Below the pieces are notes generated by a model. That model was not told the origin of the DNA, searched no databases, and worked only from the letters and a program-made list of their open reading frames with translations. The position numbers and the translations under genes were made by a program. A stretch of 26,316 bases of DNA from a virus, in IMG/VR virus record IMGVR_UViG_3300010296_000068, positions 1 to 26,316 of that record. One strand, written 5' to 3'. Shown piece after piece: positions 13,952 through 22,448 of this stretch (position 1 is the first letter of the stretch; the number at the start of each line of letters is the position of its first letter).

Positions 13952-14554
13952 ATGACCGATTTCGTGACGGCTACGACCAAGCTTCAAGCGGTCAACGTCA
14001 TGCTGACTAACATCGGTGAAACCCCGGTCGCTAGCTTAGAAGATGAGCAGGTCATTGACGCCGCAATGGCTGAGTCGATCCTCGACAGTGTGACGCGTGA
14101 GACTCAGACCCAGAGCTGGCACTGGAATACCGACATTCAAATGAAGCTCAAGCGCAACATCGAGAAGCGCATTGTGCTCGCACCCAACATCATGCGGATC
14201 GCGCCCAGCGGAGCTGACTCAATGCTCGCTGTCGTGCAGCGGGGCCGATACCTCTACAATCGCGGAAGCCACTCGTATGAGTTTGACCACGACATCACCT
14301 GCGACGTCACCATTGCGTTGCCGTTCGATGAGATGCCAGAGGTCGCACGCCGGTACGTGACTCTGCGGTCAGCGCGTATGTTCCAAGAGCGGATGATCAG
14401 CTCCGACCGGCTGAGCCAGATGGACCGCATCGACGAGTTCAAGGCTTACTCCGACATGCTGAACGAAGAGGCAAAGGTCGGCGGCTACAACGCGCTCAGC
14501 GGTAGCTTCAGCGCCCAGCGCATCATCAATCGTTACGGCTTCACAGGGAGCTAA
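13952..14554 (+). CDS. tail tubular protein A, T7 gp11-like
   Basis: A 200-residue adaptor ring protein that joins portal to tail nozzle. It starts MTDFVTATTKLQAVNVMLTN with the GETPV turn of this family, continues TQSWHWNTD, and has the ALPFDEMPEVARRYVTLRSARMF segment typical of gp11. The length matches T7 gp11 (196). The ATG follows GGAGACATG spacing (about eleven bases). The tail nozzle gene starts five bases after its stop. Confidence 0.95.
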   Translation: MTDFVTATTKLQAVNVMLTNIGETPVASLEDEQVIDAAMAESILDSVTRETQTQSWHWNTDIQMKLKRNIEKRIVLAPNIMRIAPSGADSMLAVVQRGRYLYNRGSHSYEFDHDITCDVTIALPFDEMPEVARRYVTLRSARMFQERMISSDRLSQMDRIDEFKAYSDMLNEEAKVGGYNALSGSFSAQRIINRYGFTGS

Positions 14555-14559
14555 TTGAC

Positions 14560-17500
14560 ATGCCACTGATCAGCGACACGATTGCCAACCTCATCGGAGG
14601 TGTAAGCCAGCAGGCCGAGAACCTGCGCTTCAGCAACACCGCCAACGAACTGGTGAACGCGTTTGCCTCGCCCGTCTCAGGACTACAGAAGCGACACGCC
14701 GCTGAGTTTGTCGGCGAGATGAACGCCTTTGGCAGCACGGCAGATCTGTCGTTTGGCGACAGGGCCGCTGTACATTGGATCGACCGTGACGCTGTCGAGC
14801 GATACGTCCTCGTTGCCGACAGCAATGGCATAAAGGCGTTCGACGCCGATACAGCTGACGCGATCGAAGTCGAGTATGTCGGCGGCACGCTGCCGAGCTA
14901 CCTAACGAGCGACGGTGACGGCGGTGTACTGACTGACTTTGCAAACGACCTACGGTTCATCACAGTAGCCGACACGACATTCATTCTGAACCGTAATGTT
15001 ACTGCTTCTGGCAGCACCGGGGCGGACTTCAACGACTATCATTTCGCAGCGTTCCCACAGCTTGAGTACGACGCTGACAGAGGCGGATCTAAAGGTGGTC
15101 GTAAGGTGGACAACTCCATTAAGACGAGCGGGTCAGCTGGATATCGCACCCTGTACTTTAGCCAAGGTAAGACCGACGGCACTGGCGACTTTGTGATTGG
15201 CTTCAGCAACGACGCTAACATTCTCATGGGTCTTGCCAAACAAGCCAGCAGTATTAGTACAGCAAGCACTGACCAGGTCGTGGCTACGTTTTTAAGCACT
15301 ACAGGCGGGGCGAATCCCAATACCTCTCTTACTAGCGCAACTGTCCATCAGTATCTGCGCCGCTATGAGGTCAGCCGCTTTGCAGATCACGCCGAGCGCT
15401 ACCCGTTCTACAGTAGTGGTGCTACGCAGGGCGACTTCGTCGCTGAGTTTGGACCGGTTCCTGCTATTCCTGGCAACGCTGGTAACAACCTTGGCTCCAT
15501 TTGGTATGAGCAGGCAACAGTACTTGCCACGACAGACGGGTACATGACGGACGACGACCTGCGAAAATGCTTTGTCGGGCCGTACTATGGCCTTGATGAC
15601 ATCACGTCGAGCGGCTCTACCTTGACCTTCCGTGTTGTACGCCCAGACGCTAAAGACTACAGTGGCTACAGCTCCACTGTTGACGGCCAGACACGCACAA
15701 TAGTGAACGACCTGCGCGTCAACAGCGTCGGCACTATTGAGATCAGCGACGGTGTTGGCGGCTACCGTGACATTACAGTAAGCCGCACTGACAGCACCGC
15801 CGACATTTACTTGCCGTTCAATGCAAACGCTACACTTGGAACCGACCCGCTACTCAATTACGTGTACTGGAATGCTGCGCCGGCTGGAACAACTTGGCCG
15901 TCCGCAACACTCGACATCATCAACGACCTGATCCAGATCGCGCACGACGGTGCGAACTACACAGTTGGTGTTACCGACGAAGAGCTGCGCATCCTCGTGG
16001 CTGACGGCGCAGGATTCAGCCTGACCAAGAACGCAGCTGGCACAGTGACGACCTTTGAAGATCTGCCACCAGAGGCAGCAAACGGACGAGTGATCAGCGT
16101 GGGCGGTGTCGGTGAAGGCGACGGAACTTACTATGTCATTGGTGTCGATGGTGAATACGTCGAGACCTATGCGGTGCCATACATCATCGATGACGACACA
16201 ATGCCTCACACGATTAAACGCAAGTTTCGCAACGACGGTACGCCGTACTTCGAGGTAGGCCCACACCAATACGCAGCACGTGTGGTCGGCGACGAAGAAT
16301 CAAACCGTGTGCCAAGCTTCATTGGCAACAAGATCAACGACATCTTTGTCTACAAGGGGCGTCTCGGTTTCTTGTCGGACGAGAACGTGATCATGTCGGG
16401 AGCCAATGAGTTCGGAACTACGGCCAACTTCTTCCGCAAGACGGTTATCCAGCTTCTTGATGACGACCGGATCGACATCGGTATGTCCACTGGCCGGATC
16501 GACATCCTGAAGAACGCAGTGTCATTTGCCGATACGCTGATGGTGATGTCGGACCGAGCGCAGTTCAAGCTCGTGTCCGGTACAGCACTGTCGCCCAACA
16601 CCGTATCGATTCAGCAGTCTACCGCGTTTGCTGTGTCGCCAACCGTGCAGCCGATCAACGCTGGCAACACGATCTACTTCGCTCAAGACAACCTTAACTT
16701 CACCACCGTCCGCGAGATGGTGGCCGAATACGACACCGACATCATCGAGACCAACGAGGTGACCGGCCAAGCTCCACGGTACATCCCAACTGGCGTGTTC
16801 AACATGGCGGTGAGTACGAAGAAGGAGCTGCTGTGTGCTGCTTCGTCAAACGAGCTGAACAGCATCTACGTCTACAAGTACTACAAAAACGAGGGCCAAC
16901 GGCTACAGAGCGCATGGTCAAAGTGGTCGTACAACACAGACACCAAGCTTGTCGGATTCAGCTTTATCGACGATTACCTTGTACAGATCCTGTCGATCAC
17001 GACACCTGACTACGTTGCCTCACTGGAACTGGCAGCTGGTGCGACTGCTCCGACGTATGGTACAATGAGTACGAGATCGTACATAGTACGGACAAAGATC
17101 GAAGAGATTACCAGTGTGTCGTCGACCGCGTTCCCTATCTTGCTCGACATGCGAGTAAATCGCAGTCAGTGTCCATCTGTTGTCGGACTGAGAACTGACG
17201 AGACCAACGCCGCCGTCACGGGCCTGCCTCTTGGCACAGACAGCACGACGATTGAGCTGCCTTATCGCACGACGTCGACGAGGCTTGTCGGGCTGCGATC
17301 TGGTGCTGACGACTACGGCACGGCAATGCCATTCATTGCGGCCTCGAACTTGAAGATCAATCCGCTGGCCGGTGGGACTGTCGCTGAGCTGACGACCCGG
17401 ACTCAGGCATTCTTAGCTGCACCATCACAGACGACAGCTGATGCGCTCAACGCGATCCTCGACACAACGGCTAGCAACACGTACCTGACTGTCTTCGGTC

Positions 17501-17943
17501 GCCACGACTACGAGCAAACAAATGCACTGACACAGACGCTGGATCTGACAGATCAGCCATCGTTTACAGTCGGTTTGACCTACGACTTTGAGTTCGACCT
17601 TTCGCCTATCTACTACAAGCCTGGTCAGACCACTGTCGGTCGAAGCGACAGCCGGCTGCAGCTTCGATACGCGACCGTGACCTATGACGACACGGCGGGG
17701 TTTGCCATCGATGTCGAGCCAAACGGGCGACAAAAGACAACGCGGCAGTTTAACAGCCTGACGTTCGGTGACAGCACTGACGCACTCGGGCAACTGTCGT
17801 TCGACACCGGCTCGTTCCGATTCCCGATCATGGCAAAGAACGACCGAGTGAGCATCAAGTTCCGCAACAGCCAGCCGTTCCCATCGACGCTGACCACGAT
17901 CGAGTGGGAAGGCTTCATTGCACCTAAGACGCTGCGGGGGTGA
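14560..17943 (+). CDS. tail tubular protein B (nozzle), T7 gp12-like, enlarged
   Basis: The N-terminus MPLISDTIANLIGGVSQQAE and SGLQKRHAAEF matches T7 gp12 (ISQSIKNLKGGISQQP, GLQKRPP), so the family call is firm. This protein builds the hexameric nozzle at the tip of the short tail. At 1127 residues it is about 330 longer than T7 gp12 (794). Extra material probably lies in beta-rich, Gly/Ser/Thr-rich segments (about residues 140-560), which may add surface domains to the nozzle. Conserved core motifs return later: FIGNKINDIFVYKGRLGFLSDENVIMSG (use only its first part for comparison) and TVREMVAEYDTD. It ends GFIAPKTLRG. The next gene overlaps or starts within a few bases. Confidence 0.94.
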   Translation: MPLISDTIANLIGGVSQQAENLRFSNTANELVNAFASPVSGLQKRHAAEFVGEMNAFGSTADLSFGDRAAVHWIDRDAVERYVLVADSNGIKAFDADTADAIEVEYVGGTLPSYLTSDGDGGVLTDFANDLRFITVADTTFILNRNVTASGSTGADFNDYHFAAFPQLEYDADRGGSKGGRKVDNSIKTSGSAGYRTLYFSQGKTDGTGDFVIGFSNDANILMGLAKQASSISTASTDQVVATFLSTTGGANPNTSLTSATVHQYLRRYEVSRFADHAERYPFYSSGATQGDFVAEFGPVPAIPGNAGNNLGSIWYEQATVLATTDGYMTDDDLRKCFVGPYYGLDDITSSGSTLTFRVVRPDAKDYSGYSSTVDGQTRTIVNDLRVNSVGTIEISDGVGGYRDITVSRTDSTADIYLPFNANATLGTDPLLNYVYWNAAPAGTTWPSATLDIINDLIQIAHDGANYTVGVTDEELRILVADGAGFSLTKNAAGTVTTFEDLPPEAANGRVISVGGVGEGDGTYYVIGVDGEYVETYAVPYIIDDDTMPHTIKRKFRNDGTPYFEVGPHQYAARVVGDEESNRVPSFIGNKINDIFVYKGRLGFLSDENVIMSGANEFGTTANFFRKTVIQLLDDDRIDIGMSTGRIDILKNAVSFADTLMVMSDRAQFKLVSGTALSPNTVSIQQSTAFAVSPTVQPINAGNTIYFAQDNLNFTTVREMVAEYDTDIIETNEVTGQAPRYIPTGVFNMAVSTKKELLCAASSNELNSIYVYKYYKNEGQRLQSAWSKWSYNTDTKLVGFSFIDDYLVQILSITTPDYVASLELAAGATAPTYGTMSTRSYIVRTKIEEITSVSSTAFPILLDMRVNRSQCPSVVGLRTDETNAAVTGLPLGTDSTTIELPYRTTSTRLVGLRSGADDYGTAMPFIAASNLKINPLAGGTVAELTTRTQAFLAAPSQTTADALNAILDTTASNTYLTVFGRHDYEQTNALTQTLDLTDQPSFTVGLTYDFEFDLSPIYYKPGQTTVGRSDSRLQLRYATVTYDDTAGFAIDVEPNGRQKTTRQFNSLTFGDSTDALGQLSFDTGSFRFPIMAKNDRVSIKFRNSQPFPSTLTTIEWEGFIAPKTLRG

Positions 17944-17947
17944 TGGG

Positions 17948-18415
17948 GTGACGATCACGGTGACGATGGCCGACCATCACCACATAGAACACGTAGCGCA
18001 CAACTTACGAGAGGCAGACAAACGTGAGGCATGCCGCATCACTGACAGTAACGACGCTATACGAGCAGTGGTCGAGAGTGCTCGTAATTCTCGGTTTACA
18101 TTGGTCGGCTTGGAGTCTGGCACGACGCCTGTGGCAGTTGCCGGGGTCGCGGATTCTAGTGCTGTGGGGATCGGAATCCCTTGGCTGGTCGGTACGGACC
18201 GGATCAGCGAAAAGCCTGTGCAGTTTTTGCGAAAGGCTAAGTCCGTTCTCGAGCTGATGTTCGACGAAAGCGGCTACGACATCTTCTACAACGTCGTCGA
18301 TGTCGAGAACACTGTGCACCAACAATGGCTCAAGTGGGTCGGCGCATCGTTCGCACCGTCGCCAATCAAGATCAACGGCTTCGATTTCTTTGAATTTACC
18401 ATCAGGAGACAATAG
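17948..18415 (+). CDS. internal virion protein / gp13-like (DUF2833, acyltransferase-like fold)
   Basis: A 155-residue protein in the T7 gene 13 position. Family features are the helix READKREACRI, the GTTPVAVAGVAD strand-turn where T7 gp13 has FPLAIGG, IPWLVGTDRIS (T7 CWFVTSDQVWR), and the helix FLRKAKSVLELMFD (T7 KAKRKFRKLIMEY). It then has YNVVDVENTVHQQWLKWVGASF (compare NYVWVGNTSHIRFLKTIGAVF). The fold of this group is thought to be acetyltransferase-like; gp13 is involved in T7 virion assembly. The GTG at 17948 is used because it gives the first beta strand TITVTMAD; ATG at 17966 is an alternative, and a TTG at 17918 overlaps the nozzle gene. Confidence 0.85.
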   Translation: MTITVTMADHHHIEHVAHNLREADKREACRITDSNDAIRAVVESARNSRFTLVGLESGTTPVAVAGVADSSAVGIGIPWLVGTDRISEKPVQFLRKAKSVLELMFDESGYDIFYNVVDVENTVHQQWLKWVGASFAPSPIKINGFDFFEFTIRRQ

Positions 18416-19087
18416 ATGTGTACTGCCGCCATGGGCCTCATCGGTCCCGTGATGAACGCTGGGCTGAGCATTGCCCAGGCTAACGTACAACGACAGGCGA
18501 TCTACGAGCGCGCCGCTGAACAGCAGCGCCAGTACGATGCCAACAAGCAGCTGGCCGGCGAGGCATTCGACATCGCTCAGCAGCAGATCGACAAGCAGAC
18601 GGTTGAGCAGGTTCGGGAGACGCAGATGGCCGCGTTCGACCAGACGATGCAAGCACGTGACGTCATGGCCCAGACACGCGCAATGAACGCGTCGGCGGGT
18701 CGGACTGGTCGAAGCGTGACAGAGACTTACGGCGCGATCAGCCAAGTCAGTAACCGAAACCTCGGTCGTCTTGCACACCGTCGCGCAATGCTTCTCGAGT
18801 ACAACAATGATGCAAAGACGCAGGCGGCTTACGACTACAGAGCGCGTGTCGCGAGTGTACCGCAAGGACGCGTCAGTCCAGCTGAGCTAGCAGCTGTAAA
18901 CCTTACCGCACTTGGCGGACTGATTAGCTCCTTCAGCTCGTTCACAAAGACGATGCAAAGCAACCAGATGATCAACGCTCAAATGAGCTACCAGCAGCGC
19001 AGTTTCGATCAGAGCATGCAGTTCGGTCAGGCGCAGATGAACTTCTTTGACCAGAGACACAGCTATCTGATGGGGCAATATCGATAA
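18416..19087 (+). CDS. internal virion protein, T7 gp14-like
   Basis: A 223-residue protein starting MCTAAMGLIGPVMNAG, like T7 gp14 (MC-x-AA followed by a hydrophobic start). The rest is a long, Gln/Ala-rich helical body (about residues 25-130). T7 gp14 is ejected first and forms a pore in the outer membrane. The start follows GGAGACAATAG at the end of the gp13-like gene, so the pair is coupled. Its TAA overlaps the next start by one base. Confidence 0.9.
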   Translation: MCTAAMGLIGPVMNAGLSIAQANVQRQAIYERAAEQQRQYDANKQLAGEAFDIAQQQIDKQTVEQVRETQMAAFDQTMQARDVMAQTRAMNASAGRTGRSVTETYGAISQVSNRNLGRLAHRRAMLLEYNNDAKTQAAYDYRARVASVPQGRVSPAELAAVNLTALGGLISSFSSFTKTMQSNQMINAQMSYQQRSFDQSMQFGQAQMNFFDQRHSYLMGQYR

Positions 19088-22000
19088 TGGTGGAATACAT
19101 CCGGCCAGTGCGGCCTAACGCAGCCCCGACAAAGATGATCGACAGTTACTACCGGCCGCTCCTCGACAACAGAGAGAGCCAAGCACTGTCAAAACTAGCA
19201 AGCGCCATCGGCAACCTACGCGGTCCTATTCAAGACCTTGCAAACACAGCTGTGCAGGCACGCCGTAACCAACTGCAGATGATGAAGATGGAGCAGAACC
19301 TGCAGCTGCAAGAGCAGGAGAACGCCTTCAAGCTGTACAAGATGGAGCAGGACTTCGCGCTGACTCAGGCGCGTGACAACTACGCCGACACAATGGAAGC
19401 TTTCAAAGCTGTCAACGACGACATCAGCCAGCAGATCCAGCTCGACCAGCTGCGGATGGAGCAAGGCCTGCCTGTCTACGGCACAGATGTGTTTGTCGGG
19501 ACAAGCGCTGGCAAGGTGACGATGGCCCACGAAGAGGCTATCCGTAACAAGCCACTCGATGATGAGCTGTACGGTATCCTGAGTAGCGCAGCTGCACAGA
19601 CAGGCCTCGAGGTCCGTGTGTTCAGCGGTGGTCAGCCAGGGATTGACGAGGGTGGCCAGCGCACAGGCACCCAGCGCCACGACCACGGTAACGCAGCGGA
19701 CGTGCATCTGATTGACCAAGCAACGGGCAAGATCATTCCGGTCGACGGCAGTGACCCCCGCGCCATCAAGTTCGCCCAGGTTGCACGCGGTCTAGGTATT
19801 GTCGGCATCGGCGGCGGCGAGGGATACATGGGTGGTAACGCTCTGCACCTCGACACTGTCGGCACAGCCAAGGGCGGTGGCAACTACTGGGGCAAAAAAG
19901 GTGGCACGCCCTACGCGTGGATCCCAGAGCTGTTCAACAGCAACATGGCCGATAACATCAAGGAATATAGCGCAGCGGAATCCGTTCAGTACACGATGGC
20001 GATGAACGCCAAGCGCACGTCACTGCTGAACCAAGTGCTGGCTGACCGTGGCATCGGTGAAGAGAACCGCTCGCGTATTATGGAAGCCGTCTCACGCGAC
20101 AACGCATTTGCCCTAGAGAAGGCAATGATCCTTGCTGAAGGAGCGGACCGCGCTAACCAGATGGCACAGTACGAAGCCTCGCGTGACATTACCGATCAAG
20201 CGCTAGCTGAGAGCTACAAGAACATGAGCGACAGCGCTCTGTTAGGTATCAGTACGGATGACTTCCTCGACAGCTTAGCTAGCCAGTTTGCAGAAGCTGG
20301 TGGCAAAGAAGGCTTCGATCAGGGCATCATCGCCTCAGTAAACTCAGCAGACGCTCTGATGCAGACAAGCGCGTTCACTACGTTTGCAGCAGAACGAGGG
20401 AAAGCTTTTGCAGAGAGCAAGCGTGCCTTTGCAGCAAGCAGCGCGATAAACAATGTCGCTGAGTTCCAAGCTGGATCTCCCGAGGCAGACGCTGAAGTGT
20501 TGGCACAGGTCTACCGTGAAGAGGTAGAAAAGACTGGCCTAGCTCCAGAAGAGATTGCATCGACGTTTGTCAGCAACGTCGAGATGGCGCAGGGACAGGC
20601 AGCAGCGTCTGGCGCAACCGTTGCTAACATCGAGAACGCAGCAAACCTCACAGCCGCGCTGGATGCTTTGTATCAAGCAAACGCGTTTGTAGGTGTCGAT
20701 GATGCAATGGCAGATCGCATTGCTAGTCTCGTTAAGGCTGACTCCGACAACCGTGTCGGTAACACACTGAAGGCGTTTGAGCTGACACTGGATCAGACTG
20801 AAGACCCAGAGCAAATCAAGCAGTTCACACTTTCAATGATGCAAACGATGCAACAAAGCGAAGGCTTGATGAGCATCGACGAGCAAGAAGACCTGTTGAA
20901 CGCTACGAAGAAGGCGGCAACGCGTTACAACTCGGCTCAGTCGAAGATCGACAGCAGCCCTTACGAACCTGTCCGCGACACGAAGGGAACAGCTACGGTC
21001 ACCAACGGCACTCTGTACTACAACGAAGAGTACCGCATGACCTCAAGCGAGGTGGCTACACAGAAGACCAACAAGCAGAACGCACTGATCCGTGAGCAGA
21101 TCTTGCCGGCCCTCGATGCAATCACTGCTGGCGATCAAAACGGACACAACGCGTTGGCTGCAGCGATCACACTTGCTAAGCGGAATGGCTTCGGTGAAGG
21201 TCTGCTAGCGCAGGTGTTTGCTGAGACGGTGCGCGACGGTGAGGTCACGACAGACACGATCGCTACCGTCGAGCGTCTTGTCAGTTACAGCAAGCAGTTT
21301 GGCGCGCCATATGTAGACTTTGCTGGTAACCCCGAGCTGCAGATCCTAGCGCTTTCGCCTCAGAGCTTCTCAGTGGCACAGCGCCAGTTCGGCAATATGC
21401 TGATTAGCGGCGCAATCACCAGTGATCATATCGCTACTGTCGAGCAGGCAATCGGCTCCTTGGGCGTAAACGATGCGCGATTCGAAGCAGTGCTAGCGAT
21501 TAGCTCTAACCTCGACACCATCCTTGCCAAGCCAGATAACCCAGACGCAATCCAAAAGCAGATCGAAAAGCTGGCTGCACGGTCCGCGCCACGCGAGTTG
21601 TATGGTGCTTTGGGCGACAGCTTGCTAGGTGGCGGGACAGCGACCCGTGCGTTTGCCGGTGAAATCACTGTAGATCAGATGATGAAGGGCGTGAACGTGA
21701 TCGGTCTGTTCGCCGAGAAGGTCAGCGTTAAGAGCACCGACAACATCCGCGACCTGACAATGGCCACGTACGGTCTCGACAAAGACAGCATGAAAGGCGC
21801 TGCAGCTCTTGGAGCACGTATGCATGCCGACCTGTTCGGCGCAGCTGGCGTAGAGCTGAAGAACATCGAGCAGAACGCTGCCGGCATCGACATAACAATC
21901 AATAGTGACGGCTTTAGCCTGTCTCGCGCTGACGGTGAGGCAATGCTCTACCGAGACAGCTTCGGTAATCTTGCACCTCTTGGGCGGTTCCGTACTCGAG

Positions 22001-22446
22001 TTGTTGGTGGTGCAATACCGTTGCAGGCTGTCAACTTTAGCCGGCCAAACAACACGGCGATGCAGGGCAGGACGACACACTTTCTTGTCGAAGGTCTGGG
22101 TGGCCAAACGTGGGACATCCGCAACGTGCGCGGGGCCATGGCAGTCACTGCTACGTTTGCTGATGGCACGTCACAGGACTTTCCAGTCGACGCTGATGAC
22201 TTCCTGTCGATCGATACGCGCAATCGCGACTTCGACGATAGCCACGGGTCAATCGCATACATGCTGCCGTACGAGGACAAGTACAGCGGTGCCACGAGCA
22301 TCGAGCTGCGCATGGATGGCGACATCGGGTACGCCCCTCCGAACAGCACTGACTTCCAGTCAGCGTTCTTTCACACAGCGACCGTCGTGCCAGCGTGGAA
22401 GCTGGGCCAGGCTGATGAACAGCTGACTATCTTGGGAGGTGACTGA
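19087..22446 (+). CDS. internal virion protein (gp15 position) with M15-like zinc peptidase domain
   Basis: A 1119-residue protein in the place of T7 gp15 (747). Residues about 55-110 form a Gln/Lys-rich coiled coil. Residues about 160-290 resemble a D-Ala-D-Ala (M15A) peptidase: a FSGGQPG turn, a TGTQRHDHGNAADVHL motif giving His198 and Asp205, and ALHLDTVG giving His254, the expected zinc ligands. Such enzymes cut peptide cross-bridges in peptidoglycan. The rest is helical and repeat-rich, consistent with the ejected core and trans-periplasmic tube. T7 gp15 has no such domain; in T7 the wall-cutting enzyme is part of gp16. Peptidase call: motif-level, family inference. Confidence 0.85.
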   Translation: MVEYIRPVRPNAAPTKMIDSYYRPLLDNRESQALSKLASAIGNLRGPIQDLANTAVQARRNQLQMMKMEQNLQLQEQENAFKLYKMEQDFALTQARDNYADTMEAFKAVNDDISQQIQLDQLRMEQGLPVYGTDVFVGTSAGKVTMAHEEAIRNKPLDDELYGILSSAAAQTGLEVRVFSGGQPGIDEGGQRTGTQRHDHGNAADVHLIDQATGKIIPVDGSDPRAIKFAQVARGLGIVGIGGGEGYMGGNALHLDTVGTAKGGGNYWGKKGGTPYAWIPELFNSNMADNIKEYSAAESVQYTMAMNAKRTSLLNQVLADRGIGEENRSRIMEAVSRDNAFALEKAMILAEGADRANQMAQYEASRDITDQALAESYKNMSDSALLGISTDDFLDSLASQFAEAGGKEGFDQGIIASVNSADALMQTSAFTTFAAERGKAFAESKRAFAASSAINNVAEFQAGSPEADAEVLAQVYREEVEKTGLAPEEIASTFVSNVEMAQGQAAASGATVANIENAANLTAALDALYQANAFVGVDDAMADRIASLVKADSDNRVGNTLKAFELTLDQTEDPEQIKQFTLSMMQTMQQSEGLMSIDEQEDLLNATKKAATRYNSAQSKIDSSPYEPVRDTKGTATVTNGTLYYNEEYRMTSSEVATQKTNKQNALIREQILPALDAITAGDQNGHNALAAAITLAKRNGFGEGLLAQVFAETVRDGEVTTDTIATVERLVSYSKQFGAPYVDFAGNPELQILALSPQSFSVAQRQFGNMLISGAITSDHIATVEQAIGSLGVNDARFEAVLAISSNLDTILAKPDNPDAIQKQIEKLAARSAPRELYGALGDSLLGGGTATRAFAGEITVDQMMKGVNVIGLFAEKVSVKSTDNIRDLTMATYGLDKDSMKGAAALGARMHADLFGAAGVELKNIEQNAAGIDITINSDGFSLSRADGEAMLYRDSFGNLAPLGRFRTRVVGGAIPLQAVNFSRPNNTAMQGRTTHFLVEGLGGQTWDIRNVRGAMAVTATFADGTSQDFPVDADDFLSIDTRNRDFDDSHGSIAYMLPYEDKYSGATSIELRMDGDIGYAPPNSTDFQSAFFHTATVVPAWKLGQADEQLTILGGD

Positions 22447-22448
22447 TA

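Noticed and set aside
13342-13980. 212-residue minus-strand open frame across capsid and the stem-loop
   Set aside because: It is antisense to the capsid gene and crosses the post-capsid hairpin; no family features.
21905-22426. 173-residue + strand frame inside the gp15-position gene
   Set aside because: It is an out-of-frame shadow rich in Arg, Ser and Thr, without ribosome-binding site or motif.
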